From: an uncultured Methylococcales bacterium
GTDB lineage: Bacteria; Pseudomonadota; Gammaproteobacteria; Methylococcales; Methylomonadaceae
NCBI GenBank assembly: GCA_903902705.1
Contig: CAIUVX010000024.1
Coordinates: forward strand, 1 to 32,189
Length of the DNA: 32,189 nt
Direction: 5' to 3'
In this document: piece after piece, positions 1-8,600 of the stretch
Layout: each line of letters begins with the position of its first letter
Position numbering within the stretch: position 1 is the stretch's first letter
Notes under the pieces: generated by a model
Told to the model about the DNA's origin: nothing
The model's input: only the letters and a program-made list of their open reading frames with translations
Databases searched by the model: none
Translations under genes and position numbers: made by a program

Positions 1-296
1 GTTTCCATTTCGGCATCCGTTATTGGCTTCGTAGCTACACTTAAATAAACGATGCAACGTAAATCCGATAGGTGTCAAGCCAATTGTCGCTTTTTACGCA
101 GAACTTTTAATAATCATTTTATTGGCTGTTAGCTATAGTTCGTTAAGACGGGATAACTGGAAACAGGTAACGACTCCTGCTTGTTGCCCCGTCGGGCTAT
201 CCAGTTAATTTTTTTTACTGTGTTACTGGTATGTGTCCTTATAAAATCTCAATACAAGCCTTACGCTTGGCAAATTCGCAGACAACTGTGAATCTA
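1..296. other. Non-coding left edge, possible structured RNA
   Basis: I see no convincing gene here on either strand. The only structure I can support lies at 147-216 and is listed separately. The rest (1-146 and 217-296) has no recognisable tRNA, rRNA or protein similarity. The stretch lies at the far side of a broken integrase from the tRNA-Met, so it is probably the interior of a decayed integrated element, but that is inference from position only. Confidence 0.5.
147..216 (+). ncRNA. Possible terminator or switch-like RNA with competing helices
   Basis: TAACTGG (154-160) can pair with CCAGTTA (201-207), and the right arm runs straight into a T-rich tract (208-216), as in a rho-independent terminator on the plus strand. 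GACGGG (147-152) can pair with CCCGTC (188-193). The two pairings interleave, so they must form either a pseudoknot or alternative structures. A smaller CAGG/CCTG pairing (164-167 with 175-179) lies inside. No gene follows closely on the plus strand, so any transcript would be the 3' end of something left of the window or a small RNA. I do not recognise a known RNA family. Confidence 0.35.
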
Positions 297-324
297 GTCT
301 TCCCCACGCCCGTGGGGGTGTTTC
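297..324. CRISPR. Solitary 28-bp CRISPR repeat (type I-E style)
   Basis: The 28 bases begin GTCTTCCCC and end GGGGGTGTTTC. CCCCAC and GTGGGG form the central stem, the classic layout of a short palindromic type I-E repeat. No second copy is visible at the spacing expected of an array (28 + about 32 bases) on either side, and no cas gene is in the window. It is therefore a lone repeat rather than an array. Directly after it, GTACGGT (326-332) and ACCGTAC (336-342) form a second perfect hairpin with a 3-base loop. It could be a relic of a lost array, the last repeat of something rearranged, or a solitary repeat unit carried by the adjacent decayed mobile element. Confidence 0.6.
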
Positions 325-371
325 TGTACGGTCAGACCGTACCATAAAATAATTACAACTAGACTGCAATA

Positions 372-478
372 ATTGCCGAAAAGTCACGCGCTGTACTTTG
401 CCTTCAGGCGATGATCTAGTCGATTAAAAAGCATCTAAGTTATTGATTCTTTATTTTTCACCGTGTTTTTTCGGCAAT
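372..478. repeat. 11-bp inverted repeat flanking about 85 bp
   Basis: ATTGCCGAAAA (372-382) is perfectly matched in inverse orientation by TTTTCGGCAAT (468-478). The enclosed DNA has no evident gene. The pair could be the ends of a very small non-autonomous element or a loose hairpin. I see no target-site duplication. Confidence 0.3.
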
Positions 479-532
479 GCACAGATTAAACAGTTTGTAA
501 ACATTAACAGGTACACCAAAGCTTTACAGTGT

Positions 533-1781
533 TTAAGCACTTTTACCAAACGGAATAATTACCGCCCCAGCTTTCAATCCGTCCAGATAATCAGCCCACG
601 CTTGCATCATTTTTTTACGTTCGGGTAAGTGTGAGGTTCGATTATAGGCGCGTCCGTTTGAGTGTGCGAGTTGATGCTCTATGAAGTCAGGGCGAAAGCC
701 TAGCACTTCGTCTAAGATGGTTCTAGCCATTGCTCTAAAGCCGTGGATACTCATTTCTTCTTTATCAAAACCCATAACCCGTAAGGCTCTCAATAAAGCC
801 GCGTCTGACATAGCGCGTGATCCGTGATCCGTTAGGCGTTCTGGCATTAGGAAATACAAAACGCCCGCGCCCTGTTAGTGGTTGTAACTTGGTTAGTATG
901 TCAACGGCTTGAGTGCATAAGGTAACAATGTGCATGGTCTTAGTTTTGGTGACAAAGTATCGCCATTCTTGTGTATCAAGGTCTATATGTTCCCACTCAG
1001 TTTGTCTGTGTCACTTGGTCTCACAACATCAACGGGGCTAACTGTAAAGCCGATTTAACAGCGAATGTGCCGCTGTAAGCATCAATAGCGCGTAACAATT
1101 CAGCCGCTTGTTTGGGTTCGGTTATGGCTGAAAAGTGTCCTTTATTAACAGGTGTCAACGCGCCTTTTAATGCTTGGCTTATATCTCTATCCACGCGCCC
1201 TGTCGCTTCTGCATACCTGAACACTTGCCCAGTGGCTTGTAATGCTCTATGTGCTGTCTCTATGGCGTTTCTGTTTTCGATACGTTGTAGCACTGCCAAG
1301 TGTCAGGGGCTTTAATCTCAGCAATAGGGCGATTGCTTAGCCACGGGAATAAGTCACGTTTTAATAATGCTAAGGTTCTCTTTTGGTGGCTTTCTGATTT
1401 GGTAAGCATTCGTTTGTTGTACCATTCTAATGCCACACAACAAAGCTATCAATAGTGGATAAGCCAGCATCAATACGCTTTTCGTTTTCAGTCGTTAGGC
1501 GTTGTACTGCTTTTGCTTCTTTTCGGGTATTACTTGGGTCAATACCTTCGGCTAGTTGTTTCTTTGCCGTGTCTCGCTTATCCCTCGCTTGTTTTAGGCT
1601 GGTATCTGGATAAACACCAAGTGCTAATACTTTTTCTTTGCCAGCGAAACGGTACTTAAGGCGAAAATATTTTGAGCCGTTAGGATTAACCAGTAAATAC
1701 ATTCCTTTATCATCAGGTAGCTTGTAAGTCTTGTCTGGTATTAGGCTTAGCGTTTTTTATGGTGGTATCAGTTTGTGACAT
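533..1781 (-). pseudogene. Tyrosine-recombinase integrase, multiply frameshifted
   Basis: Reading leftward from an ATG at 1781, the pieces spell a P4/CP4-type integrase in its normal order. First is the arm-binding DUF4102 domain (GSKYFRLKYRFAGKEKVLALG, then LKQARDKRDTAKKQLAEGIDP). Next comes the core-binding helical segment (NAIETAHRALQATGQVFRYAEATGRV). Last is the catalytic C-terminus with SIHGFRAMART (HxxR), LAHSNGR and the AYNR tyrosine, ending in the family-typical MMQAWADYLDGL. These pieces are in different frames. Breaks lie near 1735, 1430, 1300, 1015 and 850, so no functional enzyme can be made. The first catalytic arginine region is disrupted by one of the breaks. The gene is co-directional with, and downstream of, tRNA-Met, the standard arrangement for an island integrated at a tRNA 3' end. 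Family assignment is firm; the number of lesions is read by eye. Confidence 0.9.
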
Positions 1782-1885
1782 GGGGTGCTATATTTTTTAA
1801 ATTATTGGCAGTTATTAACAGATACCCCGATTTATACCCCCACGTTACCGCGATTGTCAATGAATCTTGTGCATTTCATTGGACA

Positions 1886-1921
1886 ATAAAAAACCCGCTA
1901 AGCCTTATGACTTGCGGGTTT
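1886..1921 (-). terminator. Terminator after tRNA-Met
   Basis: On the minus strand AAACCCGC pairs with GCGGGTTT, and the downstream arm continues into a run of T. It lies about 35 bases past the 3' end of tRNA-Met and separates it from the dead integrase. The stem has one unpaired base toward the loop. Confidence 0.75.
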
Positions 1922-1954
1922 ATGGTCTTGTTTGCATCTTGTTGAACTCTGAAA

Positions 1955-2031
1955 TGGTGGCGATAGGTGGATTTGAACCACCGACCCCGGGGTTATGAAT
2001 CCCGTGCTCTAACCAACTGAGCTATATCGCC
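1955..2031 (-). tRNA. tRNA-Met (CAT), elongator type
   Basis: The 77-nt cloverleaf reads leftward, starting GGCGATATAGC and ending in an encoded CCA. The acceptor stem GGCGATA pairs with TATCGCC. The D-arm is AGCTCAGTTGGTTAGAGC, the anticodon loop carries CAT, and the T-arm contains GGTTCAAATCC. The GGTTAGAGCA D-arm and GG start match elongator tRNA-Met rather than initiator tRNA. The tRNA is intact despite the integrase remnant downstream, as expected if the element restored the 3' end. The matching far-side attachment repeat is not in the window. A CAT anticodon could also be tRNA-Ile2 after lysidine modification, which I consider less likely. Confidence 0.93.
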
Positions 2032-2083
2032 ATTTGTGGGGCTTTGTAAAGAGCGGGGATTATAGATACCCGCTCTTGATTTG

Positions 2084-3175
2084 TCAAACGTTGAATCGAA
2101 AGTGCATCACATCGCCGTCTTTAACAACGTAATCTTTGCCTTCTAATCGCCATTTTCCTGCGTCTTTCGCGCCTTGTTCACCTTTGTAGGTGATAAAGTC
2201 TTGGTAGGAAATAACTTCGGCACGAATAAAGCCTTTTTCAAAGTCGCTGTGTATTACACCTGCTGCTTGTGGGGCGGTTGCACCGACATGAATTGTCCAT
2301 GCTCTGACTTCTTTTACGCCCGCAGTAAAGTAGGTTGCTAAGTTGAGTAATTTATAACCTGCTCTGACCACGCGATTTAAGCCTGCTTCTTCTAAGCCTA
2401 AGTCATCGAGAAATTCTTTTTTCTCTTCATCATCTAATTGGGAAATTTCGGCTTCAATAGCGGCACATATAGGGACAACCATTGAGCCTTCTTTGGCAGC
2501 AAATTCGCGGACGCTATCCAGCATGGGGTTATTTTCAAAACCATCATCTTGAACATTAGCGATGTACATAGTGGGTTTGAGGGTCATTAAGCACAGGTCT
2601 TTAAAAAGGTCGGTTTCTTCTTCGGTTAAGCCCATCGTGCGTACAGGATCGCCTGCTTCCAGTTGTGTTAACACGCGTTCTAATACCAATTTTTTGGCTT
2701 GTTCGTCTTTGTTGCCTGTACGCGCAATTTTACTACAGCGTAATAAAGCTTTTTCCACCGATGCCATATCCGCTAACGCCAATTCGATATTGATGGTTTC
2801 AATATCGGACAATGGATCAATTTTGTTGGCAACGTGAATCACATTGTCATCTTCAAAACAGCGCACTACATGAGCAATCGCATCCGTTTCTCGAATATTG
2901 GCTAAAAATTTATTGCCCAAACCTTCACCTTTAGACGCGCCTGCTACCAAGCCTGCTATATCAACAAATTCAATGGTGGTGGGTAATATGCGTTCGGGTT
3001 TGACGATTTCTGCCAGTTTATCCATACGCGCATCGGGTACAGGCACAACACCGACATTAGGATCAATGGTACAGAAGGGATAATTTTCAGCGGCGATTTT
3101 TGCCCGCGTTAAGGCGTTGAATAGGGTTGATTTACCAACATTGGGTAAGCCAACGATTCCACAATACAGTGCCAT
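2084..3175 (-). CDS. ychF: Ribosome-associated P-loop NTPase YchF (Obg/OLA1 family)
   Basis: The protein has 363 residues, the normal YchF length. The Walker A motif GLPNVGKST is at residues 9-17, followed by [22 protein letters not shown] (G2/G3 region). A coiled-coil segment and the C-terminal TGS domain ([20 protein letters not shown] to [11 protein letters not shown]) follow. Known members bind ATP in preference to GTP, associate with ribosomes and act in stress and translation control. The fourth nucleotide motif is usually NxxE (NVNEDG in Escherichia coli); here it reads NVQDDG, a conservative E-to-D change. The start ATG at 3175 has AAGAGAA upstream as ribosome site. The usual neighbour pth is absent, and the gene lies alone between tRNA-Met and the STAND gene. 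Confidence 0.97.
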   Translation of the reverse strand: MALYCGIVGLPNVGKSTLFNALTRAKIAAENYPFCTIDPNVGVVPVPDARMDKLAEIVKPERILPTTIEFVDIAGLVAGASKGEGLGNKFLANIRETDAIAHVVRCFEDDNVIHVANKIDPLSDIETINIELALADMASVEKALLRCSKIARTGNKDEQAKKLVLERVLTQLEAGDPVRTMGLTEEETDLFKDLCLMTLKPTMYIANVQDDGFENNPMLDSVREFAAKEGSMVVPICAAIEAEISQLDDEEKKEFLDDLGLEEAGLNRVVRAGYKLLNLATYFTAGVKEVRAWTIHVGATAPQAAGVIHSDFEKGFIRAEVISYQDFITYKGEQGAKDAGKWRLEGKDYVVKDGDVMHFRFNV

Positions 3176-3246
3176 AGAGTTCTCTTAAAAGTGTTTGAAT
3201 TGGGTAATTATACAAGTTATCGGCTGTGTCGTTGATTTTCATATTT

Positions 3247-5889
3247 TTATAAGCCATTTATAGGGTAGATTGGAGGAAAATCCCGCTCAATCACTCGCAT
3301 TAATCCCCATTGTCCGATTTCTGCTATGCGGTTTTTGGCTTTTTGCAAATAATAGTCAGCATTTTTGGAATCCAAACTCATGAGTTTGGATTCCGATTTA
3401 AGGCAAATTTGCGCGGCGAATAAATCCAGTTCAGCATCACGCAGGTGATAGCCCGTTTCTTCAATGAGCTGTTTGGCTTCTTTGTAATGGTTTAAAGCGG
3501 TGTCAAAGTCAGCGGTGGCAAGGCTGTAACGTCCGTGAATCAGCAAGTAATCCACTGCATACAGTTTCATGCCACAGCGTTCGATGATTTCCCACGCGCT
3601 GTTTAAATCGGCTTGGGCTGGGGCGAGTTGATTTTGGGTGAGGTAGAAGTCGGCGCGAGCTAGATAGAATTCAGGAAAGTTCATAATGCTTCCTGCTTTT
3701 TCCATTCCTTGCAGAGCCAAATCAAACGCTGCCTTAGAAGTTCCTGGCTGTTGTAATGCTTGGTAAGTTTGAGCAAGAGCAAGATGACTTAAAGCTATAA
3801 TTAAAAGCCAATTTTCACGTTGGGAAAGTTTTAAGCAATAATCACTACGTTGCAATATTTTCTCTAAATCCACAGGGCTACTGGCAGTATTAAGCAACAA
3901 CGTACAATACCTCGCACCTCCTAATGCGTATAAATATAAGGATTCAGGTTCGTTTTTTTTCAATAGCTGTTCTGCCTGTGTAAATATGGATTGTGCTTCA
4001 TACATCTCACCTGCACAGTGCAGTACAGTAGCTAGTCTGCCATAACTTGTCCTTTGTCTCCATTTATCCTCAATTTGAAAAGCATAGTCTATCGCTTGTT
4101 GAGCAGTAGCTCGTGCCTTATCAAGTTTTCCTAAGTGTGTAAATAAGTCGCTAAGGTGTTCAGCAGACCTTGCGGCACTCCTCCAATCTGATGACTTTGT
4201 ATGTAAATCTCTAATTACTTCATGCAGTGCAATAGCTTCGGTTAATCTCCCTAAGCTCATTAAACAATCTGATGCTTCAGCCAGTAACCATGCACGATCT
4301 TTTTCGGTTATTCCACCAGTGATAGATTGAGACCAATCTTGAGGAAAGAAAGCGGAAAGCGCGATTAAATCGTAACTATAAGCCCCCAATCTTTGTGTAC
4401 TGTAATGTTGATCTCCACGAAAAATACGAGCTTTGTAAACATCATCTAACGCTTTTTTGAGTTCTCCAGCTAAACATCCATGCACTACAGCACGATAAAG
4501 CGGTTGCATTTCTTCTAAAGTATCAGGTAATTCTTTTTCAGGCAGTTTTTGATAATAATCAAACAAAATAAAATGCGCTTCTCTAAAAGCGTCTGGATAA
4601 TCTTCTTTAAATTTTCGCCCAAAATATTCTCGAATAATCGGATGCGTATCCCATTCCAAACGCTCAAAACTGCCTTTTTTACCCAACAACAAACCGCTTT
4701 TTTCCAACCGCTGTTCAACCGCTTGCCACTGTTTTGTCGTTAAAGCGCGTAACGGTTCAGCGTGGTTAGCATTGGCAATCAAAACCGCTTTTTCTGCTGC
4801 ATTCATCGGACGGTCAAACAAACCCAACAACTGCAAAAAACAGCGTGAGGCGGCATCTTGCAAACTATCGTAATAATCCAACACCCGCAGCGCATGACGA
4901 CTGTCTTTTTCGGCATCACTATCACCATGCGCCGAGGTTAAAGGCGGTAAATTTTTCATATAATGACAATCCCCTTGATGATATTCGCTTAACAAATGCC
5001 CGAATAACACCAAACTCAAGGCATGACCGTTTAAATCTTGGCTAATCGCTTGCCGTTCTGCTGCATTGCCCGTTACGCCTAACGCTTGCAACAAATCCGC
5101 GCCGTCCTCATGTGGCAAGGTTTTCAAATCCAATGATGTGTAATGCTCTGCCTGCCATTTTTTCAATTCCACCAACGGCTGCCGCGATGAAAACAACACA
5201 AAACTTTTCCCCGCCGTTTGCCGAAAACAGGCAATAAACTCTTTTAACGCGCTGTCTTGCAATTCGCCATTCATGGATTGCAGATTTTCAGCATATTGCA
5301 ACGGCTCTAAACCATCGAGAATCAGCAAACACGGCTGTTGTTGTAAACACCGCGCTAACACTCGCGCTTTTTCAATTTCATCTTTGGGAATTTCGGTTAT
5401 ACCTAAAAACGGCAACACCGCACTGAAAAACGGCTGCGAGTTGGTAAAGGTATTGTGCGAACCTTGCGAATAAAACGACCAGCCAAATACGCGGGTTTTG
5501 CCGTAATAATTTTCTGCTTCGATTTGTTTTAACCATTCATCGGTTAAAGCGGATTTTCCAATCCCACCTGCTGCGACAATAATTGCCAGGCGTTTGTTGG
5601 GATTTTTAATCGCTTCGGTGAGTTGAGAAAGTTCGGTTTTGCGACCGATTAAGGCGGTGGTGGGTTCTGGGAGGTGATATAAATCAATGTCGGGAATAAT
5701 TTCTACTTGCGGCGGTTCTGGAGCGATAACATTAATAATTTTATTACCATGAACAATATCGCCCTGTGCTTGATTAATATCACGCCCTGCAACATTTTGA
5801 ATATTGTTGAAACTATGGCTAATGCTGTCGGCAGTTGCTACTGAACCATTTATCGTACTGGCATCAATCTTTGTGGTTTTATCATTCAT
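3247..5889 (-). CDS. STAND-type NTPase with TPR-like C-terminus
   Basis: An 880-residue protein. The N-terminal 55 residues are rich in G, N, Q, D and I (NVAGRDINQAQGDIVHGNK) and look repetitive. The P-loop STAND module carries Walker A AAGGIGKS (106-113), Walker B LLILDGLE (188-195), a sensor-like FSSRQPL (233-239), and GHALSL (288-293), the counterpart of the GxP motif of NB-ARC/NACHT proteins. From about residue 540 on, helical hairpins of TPR type run to the C-terminus (for example LGKLDKARATAQQAIDYAFQ). No catalytic effector domain is evident. STAND proteins are ligand-triggered switches, several of them in phage defence or programmed death; a defence role here is inference. The ATG at 5889 is preceded by a modest AGGT. 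The gene stands alone and is flanked by a permease scrap, which suggests it arrived by replacement. Confidence 0.85.
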   Translation of the reverse strand: MNDKTTKIDASTINGSVATADSISHSFNNIQNVAGRDINQAQGDIVHGNKIINVIAPEPPQVEIIPDIDLYHLPEPTTALIGRKTELSQLTEAIKNPNKRLAIIVAAGGIGKSALTDEWLKQIEAENYYGKTRVFGWSFYSQGSHNTFTNSQPFFSAVLPFLGITEIPKDEIEKARVLARCLQQQPCLLILDGLEPLQYAENLQSMNGELQDSALKEFIACFRQTAGKSFVLFSSRQPLVELKKWQAEHYTSLDLKTLPHEDGADLLQALGVTGNAAERQAISQDLNGHALSLVLFGHLLSEYHQGDCHYMKNLPPLTSAHGDSDAEKDSRHALRVLDYYDSLQDAASRCFLQLLGLFDRPMNAAEKAVLIANANHAEPLRALTTKQWQAVEQRLEKSGLLLGKKGSFERLEWDTHPIIREYFGRKFKEDYPDAFREAHFILFDYYQKLPEKELPDTLEEMQPLYRAVVHGCLAGELKKALDDVYKARIFRGDQHYSTQRLGAYSYDLIALSAFFPQDWSQSITGGITEKDRAWLLAEASDCLMSLGRLTEAIALHEVIRDLHTKSSDWRSAARSAEHLSDLFTHLGKLDKARATAQQAIDYAFQIEDKWRQRTSYGRLATVLHCAGEMYEAQSIFTQAEQLLKKNEPESLYLYALGGARYCTLLLNTASSPVDLEKILQRSDYCLKLSQRENWLLIIALSHLALAQTYQALQQPGTSKAAFDLALQGMEKAGSIMNFPEFYLARADFYLTQNQLAPAQADLNSAWEIIERCGMKLYAVDYLLIHGRYSLATADFDTALNHYKEAKQLIEETGYHLRDAELDLFAAQICLKSESKLMSLDSKNADYYLQKAKNRIAEIGQWGLMRVIERDFPPIYPINGL

Positions 5890-5944
5890 ATTAATAACCT
5901 AGTACACCAAACCTTTGAGAGACAGGATAACAAGAGCCTTACTA

Positions 5945-6067
5945 GTTGAGCGTGGTGTAAATATATTGAATGACATCATCGACCCAGCCACGAAAAAAGC
6001 CTGCCAGTATGCCGAATATAATCGCAGCAGCAGAAAAAGTCTGTGTTAATGACTCACGCAAAAGTCA
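5945..6067 (-). pseudogene. Remnant of DppC/OppC-type peptide ABC permease
   Basis: About 40 codons, open between a TGA and a TAG on the minus strand, encode LRESLTQTFSAAAIIFG followed by ILAGFFRGWVDDVIQYIYTTLN. The GxxAGxFRGWVDDVIQYIYTTL pattern is characteristic of the membrane segment before the EAA loop of dipeptide/oligopeptide ABC permeases of the DppC/OppC group. Full-length members have about 300 residues, so both ends are missing and no start codon is present. It lies between tRNA-Thr and the STAND gene and runs the same way. I infer that a peptide-transport locus was mostly deleted when this region was rearranged. The family match is from memory of the motif. Confidence 0.6.
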
Positions 6068-6087
6068 CGCAGTGATTTAGCGAGCAA

Positions 6088-6122
6088 TAAAAAAGCCCTA
6101 GGTCATGATAACCTAGGGCTTT
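6088..6122 (-). terminator. Terminator after tRNA-Thr
   Basis: A perfect 12-bp inverted repeat (AAAGCCCTAGGT at 6092-6103 with ACCTAGGGCTTT at 6111-6122) with a 7-base loop. On the minus strand it ends in a run of T. It lies just beyond the tRNA-Thr 3' end. Confidence 0.9.
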
Positions 6123-6130
6123 GAATTCTT

Positions 6131-6206
6131 TGGAGCTGGAGATGGGACTCGAACCCGCGACCGGCTGATTACAAATCAGCTGCTCTACCAACTGAGCTAC
6201 ACCAGC
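6131..6206 (-). tRNA. tRNA-Thr (TGT)
   Basis: A 76-nt cloverleaf on the minus strand, starting GCTGGTGTAGCTCAGTTGG and ending CCA. The acceptor stem GCTGGTG pairs with TATCTCCAGC imperfectly at its base, as GCTGG with CCAGC. The anticodon stem CTGAT/ATCAG encloses a loop with TGT, reading ACN threonine codons. The T-arm contains GGTTCGAGTCCC. It is followed by a strong terminator. Confidence 0.93.
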
Positions 6207-6235
6207 AAAGAAACGCGCATTATACACACAAATTT

Positions 6236-8383
6236 TTATTTGCCAAGCCCCTTGGGAGAATTTTTTTGCTTTTTAAATGCAGGGGGTGGGCTTTTTCGGT
6301 TGTTGTCGTTATGGAGTCCTGTGTATTTGGTTCTGAAAGTTTGGGTTTTTGCGGGCGTTTCTTCAAAGCCTTTGGGCTGAAAAGTCGGGATTAAATGTTT
6401 TTTACCGTTGCCGATTAAATCGCTGCGTCCCATAGCTTTTAGCGCGTCACGCAGTAACGGCCAATTTTTTGGATCGTGATAGCGTAAAAAAGCTTTGTGT
6501 AAGCGGCGTTGTTTAAAGGTTTTTGGTATGGGTATGTCTTCGGCATTGCGAGCGACTTTGTGTAGCGTGTCTTTGCCTGAGTGATACATAGCGGTAGCGA
6601 TGGACATCGGTGACGGTAAAAACGCTTGCACTTGATCCGCTCTAAAGCCGTTCGCTTTTAGCCATAAGGCTAAGTTGAGCATATCGTTGTCAGTTGTTCC
6701 AGGATGAGCGGCGATAAAGTAGGGAATTAAATATTGTTCTTTGCCCGCTTCTTTGGAATATTTATCAAACATTTCTTTGAAACGATCATAAGTTCCCATG
6801 CCTGGTTTCATCATTTTGGATAACACGTTAGTTTCCGTGTGTTCGGGGGCGATTTTTAAATAACCACCAACGTGATGCGTAACGAGTTCTTTAACATATT
6901 CAGGCGATTCCACCGCTAAGTCGTAGCGTAATCCTGAAGCGATAACGATTTTTTTAATGCCTTTTAACGCCCGCGCTCTGCGGTAGAGCTTGATAAGTGG
7001 AGAATGGTCGGTGTTTAAATTAGGGCAAATAATCGGATACACGCACGACGGTTTACGACACGCGGCTTCAACTTTTTCATCTTTACAGGCGAGGCGGTAC
7101 ATATTCGCCGTTGGCCCGCCTAAATCAGAAATATGTCCTGTGAAGTTGGGTGACGTATCGCGTATGGCTTCAATTTCTCGAATAATAGAATCTTCTGAGC
7201 GGCTTTGAATAATGCGTCCTTCATGTTCGGTAATCGAGCAGAAGGTACAGCCGCCAAAACAGCCGCGCATGATATTGACGGAATGTTGAATCATTTCAAA
7301 CGCGGGGACATTTGCATCGCCGTATTCTTTATGTGGCACACGCGAATAAGGCAAATCAAACACGCCATCCATTTCTTTGGTGCTTAAAGGAATGGGCGGT
7401 GGATTAACCCACAGTTGCCGTGTGCCGTGTTGTTGAATCAGCGGACGCGCATTGCCAGGGTTGGTTTCGCCGTGCATCACTCTTGAAGCATGAGCGTAAA
7501 GAATCGGATCGTCTTTAACCGCTTCGAATGCAGGCAAACGAATCACGGTTTTAGCGCGTAGCACGCGTATGGTGGGCGCAATTACTTGTTCATCTGGATT
7601 TGCAGACGGGCGAATGTCACACGCAGGTTCTTCTTGATACGGATTGTGCGGCTGTTGTACCGCGCCCACTTTATCAATATCGGTGGAATCTTTCAGCGCG
7701 TAGCCATCGGGTATTTGTTTAACAAAATGCACCGTGCCGCGTATATCGGTTAATTCAGTGACTTTTTCACCATTGGCTAAACGATGAGCGATTTCAACGA
7801 TTTGCCGTTCGGCATTGCCATAGACTAATAAATCGGCTTTGGAATCCAGTAATACCGATTTACGCACGGTATCCGACCAATAATCATAATGGGCAATACG
7901 GCGTAAACTGGCTTCGATACCACCAATAATAATGGCTATGTCTTTATAGGCTTCACGGCAACGGTGCGAATAAACATTCACTGCACGGTCTGGACGTTTT
8001 CCTGCCGTGCCATCGGGTGTATAGGCATCATTGGAACGGATTTTTTTGTCAGAGGTATAACGATTAACCATCGAATCCATATTGCCGCCCGTGACACCAA
8101 AAAACAGGTTTGGACGACCTAGTTTTTTAAAATCTTGCGCGTTTGTCCAATCAGGCTGGGAAATAATGCCGACACGAAAACCTTGTGCTTCCAATAAACG
8201 ACCGATTAACGCCATGCCAAAACTGGGGTGGTCAATATACGCATCGCCTGTGACTAGAATAATGTCACAGCTGTCCCAGCCGAGTACGTCCATTTCGGCT
8301 TTGCTCATAGGTAAAACGGGCGCGATACCAAAACGCTTTGCCCAATAGGGGCGATAACTGAATAGATTAGGGGCGGGGATCAT
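6236..8383 (-). CDS. ygiQ: YgiQ-family radical SAM protein
   Basis: The protein has 715 residues, near the usual 700-750 of YgiQ. The N-terminal section is B12-binding-like ([22 protein letters not shown]). The radical SAM cluster site is CxxxCxxC within [18 protein letters not shown], so a 4Fe-4S cluster and S-adenosylmethionine chemistry are expected. The C-terminal part carries IAPEHTE, the KMMKPG segment and [14 protein letters not shown]. The tail is basic and proline-rich ([16 protein letters not shown]). The substrate of YgiQ proteins is not established. The gene is transcribed toward tRNA-Thr, and its last codons come within 30 bases of it. The ATG at 8383 has only a weak ribosome site, but the conserved [19 protein letters not shown] start supports it. 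Confidence 0.93.
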   Translation of the reverse strand: MIPAPNLFSYRPYWAKRFGIAPVLPMSKAEMDVLGWDSCDIILVTGDAYIDHPSFGMALIGRLLEAQGFRVGIISQPDWTNAQDFKKLGRPNLFFGVTGGNMDSMVNRYTSDKKIRSNDAYTPDGTAGKRPDRAVNVYSHRCREAYKDIAIIIGGIEASLRRIAHYDYWSDTVRKSVLLDSKADLLVYGNAERQIVEIAHRLANGEKVTELTDIRGTVHFVKQIPDGYALKDSTDIDKVGAVQQPHNPYQEEPACDIRPSANPDEQVIAPTIRVLRAKTVIRLPAFEAVKDDPILYAHASRVMHGETNPGNARPLIQQHGTRQLWVNPPPIPLSTKEMDGVFDLPYSRVPHKEYGDANVPAFEMIQHSVNIMRGCFGGCTFCSITEHEGRIIQSRSEDSIIREIEAIRDTSPNFTGHISDLGGPTANMYRLACKDEKVEAACRKPSCVYPIICPNLNTDHSPLIKLYRRARALKGIKKIVIASGLRYDLAVESPEYVKELVTHHVGGYLKIAPEHTETNVLSKMMKPGMGTYDRFKEMFDKYSKEAGKEQYLIPYFIAAHPGTTDNDMLNLALWLKANGFRADQVQAFLPSPMSIATAMYHSGKDTLHKVARNAEDIPIPKTFKQRRLHKAFLRYHDPKNWPLLRDALKAMGRSDLIGNGKKHLIPTFQPKGFEETPAKTQTFRTKYTGLHNDNNRKSPPPAFKKQKNSPKGLGK

Positions 8384-8458
8384 AGAGAAAATGTCAAAGA
8401 GAGTACTACAAAGCTAAATTGTACACTGCCTATTGCTAAATTTCTTATAAAATGCTTA

Positions 8459-8554
8459 TCACACAAAGGCAAGGGCTATAAATATCAGGCTGGAAAATAA
8501 TAGGGTAATGGTAAAAATCAAGGTGATTTTGTAATAGCGGAAGTCAAAAAACAC
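8459..8554 (-). CDS. Possible 31-residue single-span membrane peptide
   Basis: A GTG-initiated reading frame encodes FFDFRYYKITLIFTITLL then FSSLIFIALAFV. It has a short charged head and one long hydrophobic helix ending at the C-terminus. It follows the monohaem membrane protein on the same strand. The ribosome site is poor. The start lies inside a small inverted repeat (GTCAAAAA 8543-8550 with TTTTTGAC 8556-8563) that could instead be the terminator of the upstream gene. It may be a real small membrane protein, the tail of a decayed gene, or chance. I do not recognise it. Confidence 0.25.
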   Translation of the reverse strand: MFFDFRYYKITLIFTITLLFSSLIFIALAFV

Positions 8555-8600
8555 ATTTTTGACTCACTAACCCACTATCACGTTACAGTTACCAAAATAG

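Noticed and set aside
1-6. Window begins GTTTCC, resembling the last bases of the solitary CRISPR repeat
   Set aside because: Five or six bases is chance-level, and no repeat follows at spacer distance.
443-628. Plus-strand reading frame of 61 codons overlapping the integrase 3' end
   Set aside because: It overlaps antisense coding remains, has no ribosome site and no recognisable protein features.
1955-2031. Second copy of the tRNA-Met 3' end as an attachment site within the window
   Set aside because: I searched by eye on the integrase side and found no convincing duplicate; the partner site must lie outside or be lost.
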